From the NCBI GenBank assembly GCA_018136815.1, contig CM030936.1, positions 2,507,079-2,571,078 of the forward strand: DNA of 64,000 nt, given 5' to 3'. Numbering within the stretch: position 1 is the first letter of the stretch; each line of letters begins with the position of its first letter. Position numbers and translations under genes: made by a program. Source of the stretch: Isochrysis galbana. Lineage: Eukaryota; Haptophyta; Isochrysidales; Isochrysidaceae. This document shows, piece after piece, positions 1 to 9,132 of this stretch. The notes under the pieces are model-generated. The model saw only the letters and a program-made list of their open reading frames with translations, did no database searches and had not been told where the DNA came from.

Positions 1-988
1 CGCCTGTGGAGGGGCGTCTGCCCTCCACCCGTTGGCTTGACGGGCATGTTGCGTGCTTGAAGAAGCCGAATGTGTAGCCTTCGGTAAGCTAGGTGTTGGT
101 GCAGTGTAGCCTACATTGCACCATGATGATAGAGTAGTCCCGGCCACGCATTTCAAGAGCTCCGCCAACTTTGACTGCAGCTCTTCAGCTGCGACAGCCA
201 AATTCCGATCGAATTCCTCTCGCGTAGACTCGCCGCCATCGATAATGTCTGTCACAGACTTGAGGGCTACAAATGGAATGGCAAGTTGCTGACAAACCCA
301 TGCTACCGCCGCTGCTTCCATCTCCTTCACTACAGCACCTTCAGCGAGCAGCAGAGACATATCTGTTGGTGTGCAGTCCAAGGAATCTGCAGTGGAAACG
401 ACACCAACTTGCAGGCCAACTTCACGAGCAAGACGGTAGAGTGGCGGAGACCGGAAATGACCGAAGCCATATTCTTCCAGTATGCCTGCACGGGCAAAAG
501 GATGGGAGGGGGGGGGTTGTGAGCTGGCTTACAGACAGGGTCAGCGATGCTGCATGGATCGAAGGCAGCGGTTGACGGCAGCATCCGTCTGTTTGCCGCG
601 CACCGGTTGTGCCATCTGGAATGCGCCGTGAATGGAAGATACACTTGCTCGACAGGAACACATCGCATATTTTGGCTCCGCGCTGTCCAAATGCGCCAGC
701 TGTGCCTGCACTGATCATCAAATCGGGCCTTCCGAAAGCGGCGACAGTAGCGTACGCGGTGACAGCGGCGGCAGTGGTGGCCACATTATTCACTCCGAAG
801 CGCTTGTCGTGGCCGCACCACACCACATGCAGGCTAAGACCCTCGGGGGTGCTGCCCCTCCACGCGACGAATGGCGCGCCTTCAAGGAAAGGTGCCTCCA
901 CACGCTGGAGGCTGAAGCGTTTGACGATGGGGGCAGCCTCTTGCTCCATCGCCATAATGAGCGTGACAGATCGTACCGCCGACTCCAT
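1..988 (-). CDS. 5'-methylthioadenosine/S-adenosylhomocysteine nucleosidase, plant type (3' end cut by window edge)
   Basis: Hydrolyses the N-glycosidic bond of methylthioadenosine (and, in some members, S-adenosylhomocysteine) in the methionine salvage pathway. Two exons are visible: 988-604 and 485 to the window edge. The 118 bp intron has donor GTGCGCGG and acceptor CCCGTGCAG; both sides are in phase 1 and the joined frame stays open. The start MESAVRSVTLIMAMEQEAAP matches the plant MTN N-terminus, where IAMxxEAxP lines the active site. Further on are SAGTAGAF, DVFLSS, FHSRRIP, GVVSTADS, the substrate-binding KEMEAAAVAWV and the catalytic-Asp motif SVTDIIDGG. These occur in the order expected for the PNP/UDP phosphorylase fold. 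The region after residue 245 is open but unlike the usual C-terminus, so another splice site may lie near position 90. Assignment to the family is firm; MTA versus SAH preference cannot be read from sequence. Confidence 0.9.
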
Positions 989-1136
989 CGTCCGCGGGAG
1001 ATCAGCGCTTCAGAGCGAAAGGAGCGGCACACTCGTGCAGTGCAGAGGAGAGTGGAGAGCGCAGGGGGCGCAAGGTGTCCAACCCGACGGTCCTGGGCGA
1101 GAACGTAGAGCGAGCAAGCAAACGCCTCCCACGCTT

Positions 1137-1245
1137 CCACCCCCCCCCCTCCCCCAAGAAGGATTGAGCCGTGAGATTCGACAAGAAGAGAGGGAGAGAG
1201 AGAGGGAGAGAGAGAGGGAGAGAGAGGGGGGGGGGGGGGGGAAGT
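1137..1245. repeat. poly-C, (GA)n and poly-G tract upstream of the nucleosidase gene
   Basis: A C-rich run, then repeated GAGAGAGGGA units and 14 or so G residues. It lies about 150-250 bp upstream of the start codon at 988. Similar tracts lie upstream of several other genes here (12250-12560, 21540-21720, 40990-41470, 59510-59630), so it may belong to the promoter region or be simple-sequence expansion. Confidence 0.8.
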
Positions 1246-1599
1246 CCTCTCGTTGTCCGTGCGTTCGTTCGTTGCCCGCCTCCTCCCTCTCGCTCGCTCG
1301 CGTGTTTTCAGCCTCCGTTCGTTCGTTTTTTTTTGAAGGTCCATCAAACTAATATAATATGACCAGCGAGCTTTAGTTTGCGCTAGTGAACGGCGACGGA
1401 GCAGCGAGGGGGCGCCATAGACCGGAGGAAAGAAGGAAAAAAACAAAACTCCCTCATGCCAGATGGAACGCTTCTCCCTTTCCCCTTTCTCCGCCGCACA
1501 CGCGCCCCGCACCGCCCAAGCTCTTCCTCTCTCACACCTCACACACACAACGCTGCCATGGCATAGAGACTCCCATTTTGACCTATGTGTATGGTGAAT

Positions 1600-2932
1600 C
1601 GCCGGAGGTTTGTGGAAAAGATCGTTCCATATCGGGGAGCCCTGGGTTCCTTCCCGTGTGTTTGTTTCCCTATGGAAGTTAATCCGTCTAAAGTTCTCGA
1701 GCGCATGTTTCCAAAAGGCCGGGAGCGTGGTATTACCTCGAATGCTAGCCGTGAGGCTCTTCACGTCGACCTTCGCGAAGACCGCCGCGCGCCCTAAGGG
1801 GGTACGGCTGAACCATTGGTCTAAGACCGATTTCCACTCCGCCGTTGACGGGTTGAGGTAACGAGCTATCCATATCGCTTGGAGCGCTCGCATGTGTTCG
1901 GCCATGGGGAGTAGTCCGACACCCAATAGGGGCCCGTCTTCTCTCGTCCCCACTCTCGGGTACGCCGGAAGGGTTATCCATTTTATGCCCTCTTGTGAGG
2001 AGGCTAACTCGTCCGCCTGTATTCGGGGAGATCTGTCCCATAGTATGGTTTGAACGTCAGAATCTATGGCCTCCATGAACCACGCCGGCGGGGTGGACGT
2101 GGACAGCCAATATCTCGGCGTCCCGTATATTATGAAGTTCACTAGTAGGATCCTTCCATGAATGGAGAGACTCGTCATTCCCTTCCATGTTGCGACTTTC
2201 TTTTTAAGCTTGGCGTATAGCTTCTCCCAGAAGGAGTCATTGTCTAGTCCTTCCCAGAATGGGACTCCTAGTATGGTTGCAAATTCGCCTTCGCCGAGTG
2301 TTTTAAGATAAGCTAGCGTCTCGGGGACCTGCGCTCCCGTGAGTGATCCCATTCGTATGAGTATGCTCTTGCTTTTGTTCACTTTAGCCCCGGTGGCGGT
2401 TCCATAGCTTTCTAGAATGTGCATCGCCCTCTCCAATGACTCGAAGGAGTTTGCTAAGATTTGCGTGTCATCCGCAAACTGCGAAAGCCTCAACTCTCTA
2501 GGTCCTATCTTGATCCCTTTCATCTCAGGGTCGGCGTTTACCAGACGTGTTAGGCCTTCGGCCACTAGGAGAAAGGCTAGGGGCGATAGCGGGCACCCTT
2601 GAGGCATGCCGCAGTGTATCGTGAAGGGATTGCTGCGCCTATGGGGAGTCCTTGAGTGGGTGGCTGTCCAGCGGCGATGGTGTCTTGAGCCTGGGTCTGG
2701 CTGTGTTGGTCTGCAGGGAACAGGACTTTGCCTGCTCCCTGCTTCTGTGGCTGCCTGGGAGGCGAGGGTGGCGGGGCCATCTCGACGTCGGTGTCGGGCG
2801 GTGCGGATGCCTGCGAGCGCTTCGGCTCCGGCGGCTTGGGGCGGCCCCGTTGGGGTGTCGTGGCGGCGGGGGGCTGGGAGAGGGGAGCGGTCGGCGCGCG
2901 CTCCATCGCTAAAACTATAACGATAGTTTAGA
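1600..2932 (-). mobile_element. Internally deleted non-LTR (LINE-type) retrotransposon with reverse transcriptase remnant
   Basis: Minus-strand open frame from 2607 to about 1600 encodes the C-terminal half of a non-LTR reverse transcriptase. It starts in the QGCPLSPLAF motif, followed by the catalytic FADDTQ motif about 45 residues later, then GAKVNKSKS and a thumb-like region with WxGMTSLSIHGRILLVN. The fingers, the first palm Asp and any endonuclease are absent. Upstream in the same direction (2906-2577) a Pro/Gln-rich ORF begins MERAPTAPL directly after a hairpin. The two frames meet near 2600 out of register, so the middle of the element has been lost. The 5' end is shared with the short elements at 24302-25441 and 37821, which suggests this LINE is the autonomous relative that mobilises them. 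No target-site duplication was found. Clade was not determined. Confidence 0.85.
2912..2929 (-). other. 5'-terminal hairpin of the LINE (type I)
   Basis: On the minus strand AAACTAT-CGTT-ATAGTTT forms a 7 bp stem; six bases later comes the ATG at 2906 (ATGGAGCG). Same layout as the hairpins at 25420, 31932, 37617, 37823 and 45845. Confidence 0.75.
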
Positions 2933-3434
2933 GTCGGCGTACTATCTTAGCACCAAGCACCAAGCAGCCTATAATTGGCCTCAGATTCAGATACGCTCGC
3001 TCGGGCTCTAGATATCCCATATCCATATCCCGAGAAGAGGGCACACACGTTAACACGTTTCAACGTGAAGCAAGGGCGGCGAGTAGCAGACGGAGCCGTT
3101 CATAAAATTAAGAAGCGTAGGCAGAGAGGGAGAACAACAGTACGATGGGTTGGCGAGAACAAAAGTACTCGGGGTAAAGTAAAGAGGGGAAGGTTTGGGG
3201 TAGGGAAGCGGAGGGAGAGAGGCTACCGTGTCTTTAGTTCTTAGTTAGTATTTATAGCGGGACGGACTGCCTGGTTCGTTCGGTCGGTCGGTCGGTACGA
3301 GGGAGTTACCCATACTCCTAGAGCTCTACTCCCTTTATTCCTATGAACAAAAAGCTTGAAATACAAATTCAGAGAGACAAGAAAGACTTCAGGGAGGGGG
3401 GAAGAGAAGTGGAGGAGCGAGCGAGGCTGCGACG
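2933..3434. other. Intergenic stretch upstream of the cyclodeaminase-like gene
   Basis: About 500 bp without a convincing gene. It contains a TTTATAGCGGG stretch near 3251 that could serve as a core promoter and a short GGTC repeat near 3282. An 89-codon open frame (2975-3244) is Arg/Lys-rich with no recognisable domain and was not called. Confidence 0.4.
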
Positions 3435-4013
3435 ATGCCGACGTCGGAGCGGGCCCTTGCCGAGTTCGCCAATGCCCTCGCGGCCAAGCAGCCTACGCCG
3501 GGGGGCGGCGGCGCGGCTTGTGTGGCCGCAGCGATCGGTGCGGCGGCAGCCCGCATGTCGGCAGCCTACACCACGCGCAAGAAGGATGTGGAGTCGGGCG
3601 CTGCGGCGCAAGCGGAGGAGCTGATTCAGGAGCTCGATGCGTCTGCTGCTGCGGCCCTTGCCGAGGCAGACGCCGACGAGGCCGCATACGGCAATCTGCA
3701 GCGTTCGTGGAAGGATCCCGAAATGACGGCAGAGGAGAAGGCCGAGATTGAGGCAACGGCTCTTGCTGTGCCTGTCCGAATGGTGGAGCTCTGTGAGAGG
3801 AGCATCAGCAAGATTGTCCAATTTCTCCCTGTGTGCAACCCGAACATTACGTCAGATGCCAAGGTTGGGATCCACATTCTAGCAGGTGCGGCTCGTGCTG
3901 CGTATCAGACTGCGCTCGTGAACAAGCCACCACCCGAGACGCTAGAACATCTGAAGGCGATGATGCGGGCCGCTGCCGCCGCGGAATCAAATCTTCTCGA
4001 TATCGAATCATAG
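3435..4013 (+). CDS. Formiminotransferase-cyclodeaminase C-terminal family protein
   Basis: A 192-residue single-exon protein of the cyclodeaminase/cyclohydrolase family (FTCD C-terminal domain), which acts on one-carbon units carried by tetrahydrofolate. It opens with the family signature PTPGGGGAACVAAA (residues about 20-33). It continues as an Ala-rich, all-helical protein with LAVPVRMVELCERS and the conserved NPNITSDAKVG segment near residues 134-145, then ILAGAARAAYQTALVN. The length fits a stand-alone bacterial-type cyclodeaminase domain rather than the fused animal enzyme. The ATG at 3435 leaves the normal family start about 15 residues downstream. No intron is needed. Whether it is a true formimino-THF cyclodeaminase or a methenyl-THF cyclohydrolase cannot be decided. 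The protein carries no obvious targeting peptide. Confidence 0.85.
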   Translation: MPTSERALAEFANALAAKQPTPGGGGAACVAAAIGAAAARMSAAYTTRKKDVESGAAAQAEELIQELDASAAAALAEADADEAAYGNLQRSWKDPEMTAEEKAEIEATALAVPVRMVELCERSISKIVQFLPVCNPNITSDAKVGIHILAGAARAAYQTALVNKPPPETLEHLKAMMRAAAAAESNLLDIES

Positions 4014-4420
4014 ATTCGTCATGTCGAAACTTGATGCCTCACGCCCACAAGTCTAGCGCCACGTGCACACCACATTCATCCATTACTAGTGCGCATGCAT
4101 ATGTTACTTGTATCAAACGATGTTGCAAACGATGTGATGGTGTGGTCGTGGGCGAACTGACAATCTCCATCTCCGCCAAAATATCATGTGCCATGTGATC
4201 ATGTGATGTACACCTCTAGATCTAGTCTACTACCTGTATATCAAGATGGCCGAAATGATATCGGAAGTCCCAGCCGGGCCAGTCCATGATGGCAAGTGTG
4301 GCCACTTGCGCCCGCTTACGCCGTGTCCACACCGTGCGCGCGCGCGCGCCCACTTTGTATGCAGTTGCTAGCATTTTGCATTTTGCATGGCCCATAGATA
4401 TAGATAGGCCCATAATTAAT
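4014..4420. other. 3' flank of the cyclodeaminase-like gene
   Basis: No gene recognised. A (CG)n run of 16 bases lies near 4337. AT-rich sequence with TTAATTAA steps near 4411-4425 borders the family II repeat that follows. Confidence 0.4.
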
Positions 4421-4625
4421 TAACTTCTTAATAGTCTCACCGCACACGCGGTCGTGGACCCTCTACTTTCTACTCACGCAGCAAAACTTTCTACACCCCC
4501 TCTCTCCCGGCCCTTTCCCCCCCGCCATCAGGCGACTCCCCCCGTGCACTACTAGGGGGATAGGGGAAAAGGGCTTAGATATGGTCGGTGGCCCGCGCCC
4601 CCCCCCCAGTGATCCGTTCCCCCTT
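4421..4625 (-). mobile_element. Family II short retroelement, 3' fragment
   Basis: Read on the minus strand this ends GTGCGGTGAGACTATTAAGA followed by a TTAATTAA-type tail. It matches the 3' part of the complete element at 41649-42400 and the copies at 28385-28640 and 45900-46130, including CTAGTAGTGCACGGGG and the ATATCTAAGCCC segment. It is 5' truncated close to 4625. Confidence 0.8.
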
Positions 4626-5500
4626 CCAGTCTATACCCCGAGTCAACGAGTCAATCAATACAAGCCAAGCACGCGCCTGAGCCACCCCCAGTCGCCTGCC
4701 ACCACTCCCCACCAGCCTCCTTCCGCACTTCCGCGCCCTCCGTGCGTCGTGCGTCGTGCCGCCGATCGCCATGCCCGTAGTCACTCCCGAGGAAAGCTCC
4801 ATGAGCTCCCCGCAAGAACCGCGTTCCGCGCTAGCTGCTAGCTGCCGGCGCGCCCTCGCAGGCAATCTCCAAGAGTGAGAGCAACCTTGCTCTGACACAC
4901 GCGCGGGGCAAGAAAGGGCTTCGGGACTTCGGGAAGGAGGCGAGGGCGAAGAAGGCGACTCTAGGATGTAGCGAGATTCTCCGACGGTAACTAGAACTAG
5001 CCTACACAAGGAGGGGGCATACATACATAGAAACGTAGACGTCTTCTGAAACAAAAGGAAAAGGGTCGATCGCGGATTCGACATTTGGCATTCATACTGA
5101 CAATATGATTTAGAACTTTAATAAACTTTAAGAATCCTGGGGTCACCGCTCGCAATCGCCATTATGAGCGTTGATTATGGATTATTGTACGCTCAAGAAC
5201 AATATTTCCACAAGATACAAGATATCCGTTCCTATTAGGATTGAACTAGACAAATGACTGCGGATCTCTTCACCATATGTATGCCATATGTCTCGACAAC
5301 GACAACCGTCTGTCCGTCTGTGGTCTAGTGGTCTATCGTCACCGGGCTACACTGCTCAACTCTGATTGATGTATGTGATGTTAGCCCTTCCAGTCTTCGG
5401 GCTGAGTCAGTCCGTGCTTCATTGTCTTTAAGGCAGCATCAATGTCATGCATGCTGTGCGGGAGTGTCTGGTGTCTGGAGTTTTGTAGTAGAAGGGATGC
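4626..5500. other. Gene-poor stretch
   Basis: No supported gene. Several overlapping open frames are GC-biased shadows without domains. From 5090 to 5300 the sequence becomes AT-richer and shows no motif I recognise. Confidence 0.4.
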
Positions 5501-5594
5501 ATAGCCCCCACGTGCCACGTGCCTTGGTGTACGTTTAATTAGGCGTCCTCTAGCCCCCACGTGCCTTGGCGTGAGTTTAGTTAGGTGTCCTCCG
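5501..5594. repeat. Two-copy tandem repeat, unit about 45 bp
   Basis: AGCCCCCACGTGCC...GTTTAATTAGGCGTCCTC is followed by TAGCCCCCACGTGCC...GTTTAGTTAGGTGTCCTC. The second copy differs at several positions. Confidence 0.6.
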
Positions 5595-5739
5595 ATCTCG
5601 TCCCTTCGTTGCGTCGCTAAGACCATGCTACACCTAGCCCTCGTCTCGCTACTCGGTATGGGCCTGCCCACGGCTGCCCCACGCACCCCCCCATGCTCCT
5701 GCCGAGGGGGTAGAAGTTGTCCCCGAATGGCAGGGGTGC

Positions 5740-6300
5740 CGCCCCGCCCCGCCCCCCCCCCCCCCCGCCCCGCGCGGACTGAGGTTTCGGCCTCTTCGTG
5801 TATCCTCTGCGCGCGCGTGATGACGAGCTCGAGCGGAGTCCCCTCGTGCGGCGAACCCTCTCCGCTCTCTCCTCCTTCGTGGGAGGGAGGGAGGGATGGC
5901 TCTCGTCTCTCCGCCCCCCTCGCGCCGCGCTCTCCGCGCTCTCCGCGCCCTCTCTCTCTCACCTCCACCTCGAGGCGCGCTCTCGGACCGGATGGCGCCC
6001 GGGGGGGGGGGGCGCGGGCGCGGGGGGGGGGGGGAGGAAGAGGAGAGCCCCCCCCCCCCCCCCCCCCCTCCCTTGTGGTGCCTGATGTTGACGAAGCCCA
6101 ATCGCGGGGAGGCTGCCTCCCCCCCCCCCCCCCCCGCCCCCCCGCCCTTCCCGCTCCCCCCCCCTCGCCCCCTGCCCCCGCTGCTCATCACTCTCTCTCT
6201 CTCTCTCTCTCTCCCTCTCTCTCTCTCCCCCTCTCCTTCCCTCCGTCCACTCCGCTTGCCTCTCCCTCCCTCCCCTCTCTCGCGCCTGCTCTCCTCTCTC
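5740..6300. repeat. Low-complexity poly-C, poly-G and (CT)n block
   Basis: Dense homopolymer C and G runs (5753-5766, 6000-6032, 6051-6070, 6119-6136) with (CT)n at 6190-6230. Long open frames on both strands here are by-products of composition. It lies directly upstream of the small gene at 6577. Confidence 0.8.
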
Positions 6301-6576
6301 AGCCTCGCACCCTGCTGGTGGCCACAGATCTCCCTGCGGCCGATCTCTCACTTGCCTCGCCAGTTTCTCCTCTTACCGCGGGTGCTCCTTCCTTGTCTGT
6401 AGTTCACAAACATCGATGCCTCGCCCTCAGCGCTCCGCCCCTCTCTCGCCTCCTCTTCATCTCGTCACGCAGGTTTCTATTCTTATTGGTGGCCCTCCAT
6501 GAAAGGTACTCGACAACCTCCCGTCCAAAATCCCGCTCCGGCCCGAGTCATCCACCCCCCGCCCCCTCCTCCATCC

Positions 6577-7064
6577 ATGTCGAATACTGCCAAGCTCGCT
6601 GCCGCCGCTGGTGCCGTCGGACTTGCAGGTGAGCCGGGGAGTGGAGAACAAACGAGAGATACGGCAGCCGCCCGCGCCAACCGCCGCTCACCTCACCACT
6701 GCTCCCCTCCCAAGCGTGCCAAACCTCTCCCACTTCCCCCTCCCTATTGTGCCCTCGCAGGCTACATGCTCCTCCGCCCAATGGAGACCGTCTCCGCCCA
6801 GACAATGGATGCCGCCAGCACGCAAAAGACCAAGCTTGTCCGACGTCACTCATCCGGTACGATGCCCAGAACGTACATCGGCTCGCAAACGCTCTCTAGC
6901 TCTCTGATTCCCTACCACCTGCTCGTTAAATGGCCACAGGCGATCACGCATTCCTTCCACAAAAGCAAGAAGTCGAGGCCAAGAAGGCAGCCAAGAAGAA
7001 CTATGGCGTCCAAGATGGGCAGATCCAAGATTCTGCGGTGCTCGACAGTCCCGCGCTTGCATGA
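6577..7064 (+). CDS. Small 90-residue protein with N-terminal membrane segment (three exons)
   Basis: Three short exons, 6577-6628, 6761-6856 and 6940-7064, join in one frame. The introns (132 and 83 bp) have donors GTGAGC and GTACGA, acceptors CTCGCAG and CCACAG, and both are phase 1. The product starts MSNTAKLAAAAGAVGLAGGY, a short Ala/Gly-rich hydrophobic helix that could be a membrane anchor or mitochondrial signal anchor. A polar region follows with many Lys/Gln residues (QKQEVEAKKAAKKNYG), ending in LDSPALA. The consistent splice phases and the loss of coding character in the introns are the evidence that it is a gene. No family is recognised. The layout recalls small inner-membrane proteins of mitochondria, but that is inference. 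Confidence 0.7.
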
Positions 7065-8550
7065 TCTCTTTTCTAGCTGCCGACATACGCACGGTCTGAC
7101 ACACGGACGCCGCATTCATTCTCCACACTTGTCGCATTTCTCAGGGCATGCGTCTTCCGACAACTCGTGGGTACTAAGCCGGCCTGTCGATTGTATACGC
7201 ACACTGATCCTCTCACTTCTCGCTCTCTTACTTTCCGTGGTGCAAGCGCTCAGTCTAGGCTATCTCCTCATGAACTGATTCCATTGCACAGATCAGCATC
7301 TTGTCAAGAACTCCATTCATTACTTGCGAGACGGTCCAGGGCCGATATCATGTAGGGGTCTGCTATGTGGCGCCGTGAGATGCGTCGGTACGCAGGGGTG
7401 AGGCGGACGACGGGATTGCTCCCATGCAAGATGCTATAGGGTATGCGATTCCGTGTCTGGATGCATGTCTGCTCAATATTAGGTTGTCCAAGGAAGTGCC
7501 ATGAGAGATATGACGCGTGAGCTCCATCCGACGGGCGTTGGATAGATAGAGAGACCCAGTGTTTCATCCACAGGGCAGCATGGCACACCTTTGTAATTCA
7601 TTTGTTTACGATGCCGGCTGACTTGCGGGAGGCGCTCTCAGCTGAGAGGGTGCAACTTGAGGTTCCTTTTTTTTTTACCGTCAAAAAATAACCAAACCTG
7701 AGGTTGCAGCCTCTTGTCAACTGTGACCCAAAGACCAAAGAGTGGCTCAACTGCAAGATTTCTTGAGTCGCCACTCTTGAGTCACTGTTGAGCTGGGACT
7801 CTCCATCTCATCTAGTGAGGCGAGAGTTGGAGCTCCGCGCGCAGTGCCAACTGTCACTCAACAAAAGAGATGGCGGGGGAGGAGGTGTGCGCGCCGCCAT
7901 CCGCGCCCAACGTTGAACGTTGCCCTGCACCCTGCCATGTGAGATGCTGGCCAAGGGGTTTGTGTTGAAGCGGCGGAGCCTATAGAGCCCTTAGGGTCAC
8001 CGCGGTAAGAAACCCTCGCCTCGCCTCGACGCCACAGGGGGCGAAGAAGCCGCGGAGCCGCAATTGGCGGCGGTCGAGCGATGAGCGCAAGCTAGCTCAA
8101 GCTTCTCCGCCACGTGGTCATCGCCGGGAAGAAGGTCTTCCAGACCGCGCGAGGCGCGAAGGCCGACGCGGAGTTCACGTCGAAGGTCGCAGGCAGACGT
8201 GTGGATGAACGGGGAGACGGGCATCCTCCCTGTCCTCTTCCGCAATGGTGATGGCCAAACGACTTTCACACCAAGCGAGGGCGAGCCGCTACCGGGGCAC
8301 CAGGCACCAGCACCAATCGATAGGGCCTCTGTCGCATCCGCGACCGATGCCCTTTTGTTTTAGAAGTCGTCTACGTTTCTATGCCCCCCGGTGCCCTTCC
8401 GCCCTTTTCCCGCTCCCCCCCGATATAGCCCCCTTGTGGACCCCTTCTCCCACCTAAATTTCGCGAAATTTCGCGCGAAATGGCGCGCGGCATAAGCATA
8501 AGCATCACCAAATTTTGAAAAAAAAATTCCGATATCTTTACCCCTCCCTA
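7065..8550. other. Gene-poor stretch with one MITE-like inverted repeat
   Basis: 3' flank of the small gene followed by sequence with no supported CDS. The one clear structure is the inverted repeat at 7646-7712. Frames at 7304-7588 and 7997-8269 (minus) show no domain. Confidence 0.4.
7646..7712. repeat. MITE-like inverted repeat related to the left end of the AT-rich island
   Basis: GGTGCAACTTGAGGTT at the left and AACCTGAGGTTGCAGCC at the right are imperfect inverted copies around an A/T-run centre. The right arm, read in reverse, begins GCTGCAACCTCAGGTTTGGTT and nearly matches 42555-42576. It could be a deletion derivative of the element that delivered that island. Confidence 0.5.
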
Positions 8551-8551
8551 C

Positions 8552-8830
8552 TCGTGCCCCCCCATGGGAGAACCAAGTATAAACTAATTAGTTGTCCCCC
8601 CTGTCTGCCAAGTGGCGGCGCTGGGGGGGGGGGGGGGGTTCTCGCCCGCGTCGCCCCCCGCTTAGGGGGGTCGAGAGAGTGGGGGGGGGGGGGGGGCGCG
8701 AGACCCCCCTCCATCCGATGGCGACCAATCCCAAAAGATTAGTGGCCTCTTGGGGAATCATAAGGGTGGCTCTCCACCTAACCACAACAGAGGGGCGATC
8801 AACCATACAAGGGCGTGACTCGTCCGGCGT
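8552..8830 (-). mobile_element. Family II retroelement, 5'-end fragment beside poly-G/C sequence
   Basis: On the minus strand AGTTTATACTTGGTTCTCCC precedes ATGGGGGGGCACGAG, the 5' start of family II as at 42400 and 44508. After the fifth codon (MGGHE) the copy is interrupted by a stop and loses similarity. The adjoining 8620-8830 is G-run-rich sequence without a gene. Confidence 0.55.
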
Positions 8831-9132
8831 TTAGGGCGCCGTGCCCCCCGCGAGTGAACAAGGGCTGACATGATCTTAGAAGCTCTTAGTTGCGTGATAG
8901 CCACCATAAATGGACCATAGGATTAGGCAGCCATGGGATGCTCGCCGAACGACGAGTCTGGACGGCATAGGCAGAGTGACAATGAGACAAGGGCAGGCAG
9001 AGGACGACGAGAGACACAAGTTTAAGGGACAGGAAGCTGTGCCATAATCGACGGCCTAAGCCAAGCATCATCACGCGGAATATAACCTCTGGCTGCAAGG
9101 GACACCCCAGTTTCTTCTACATGTTAAGCTAG
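8831..9132. other. 3' flank of the RBM26/27-like gene
   Basis: No gene recognised; probably its 3' UTR and intergenic sequence. Confidence 0.4.

Noticed and set aside
609..1352. Long plus-strand open frames opposite the nucleosidase gene
   Set aside because: Shadow of the minus-strand exon plus (GA)n; no domain, Arg/Glu runs only.
5571..6632. 353-codon plus-strand frame rich in Pro/Ser/Arg
   Set aside because: Runs through poly-C/G and (CT)n blocks and overlaps the real small gene in another frame.
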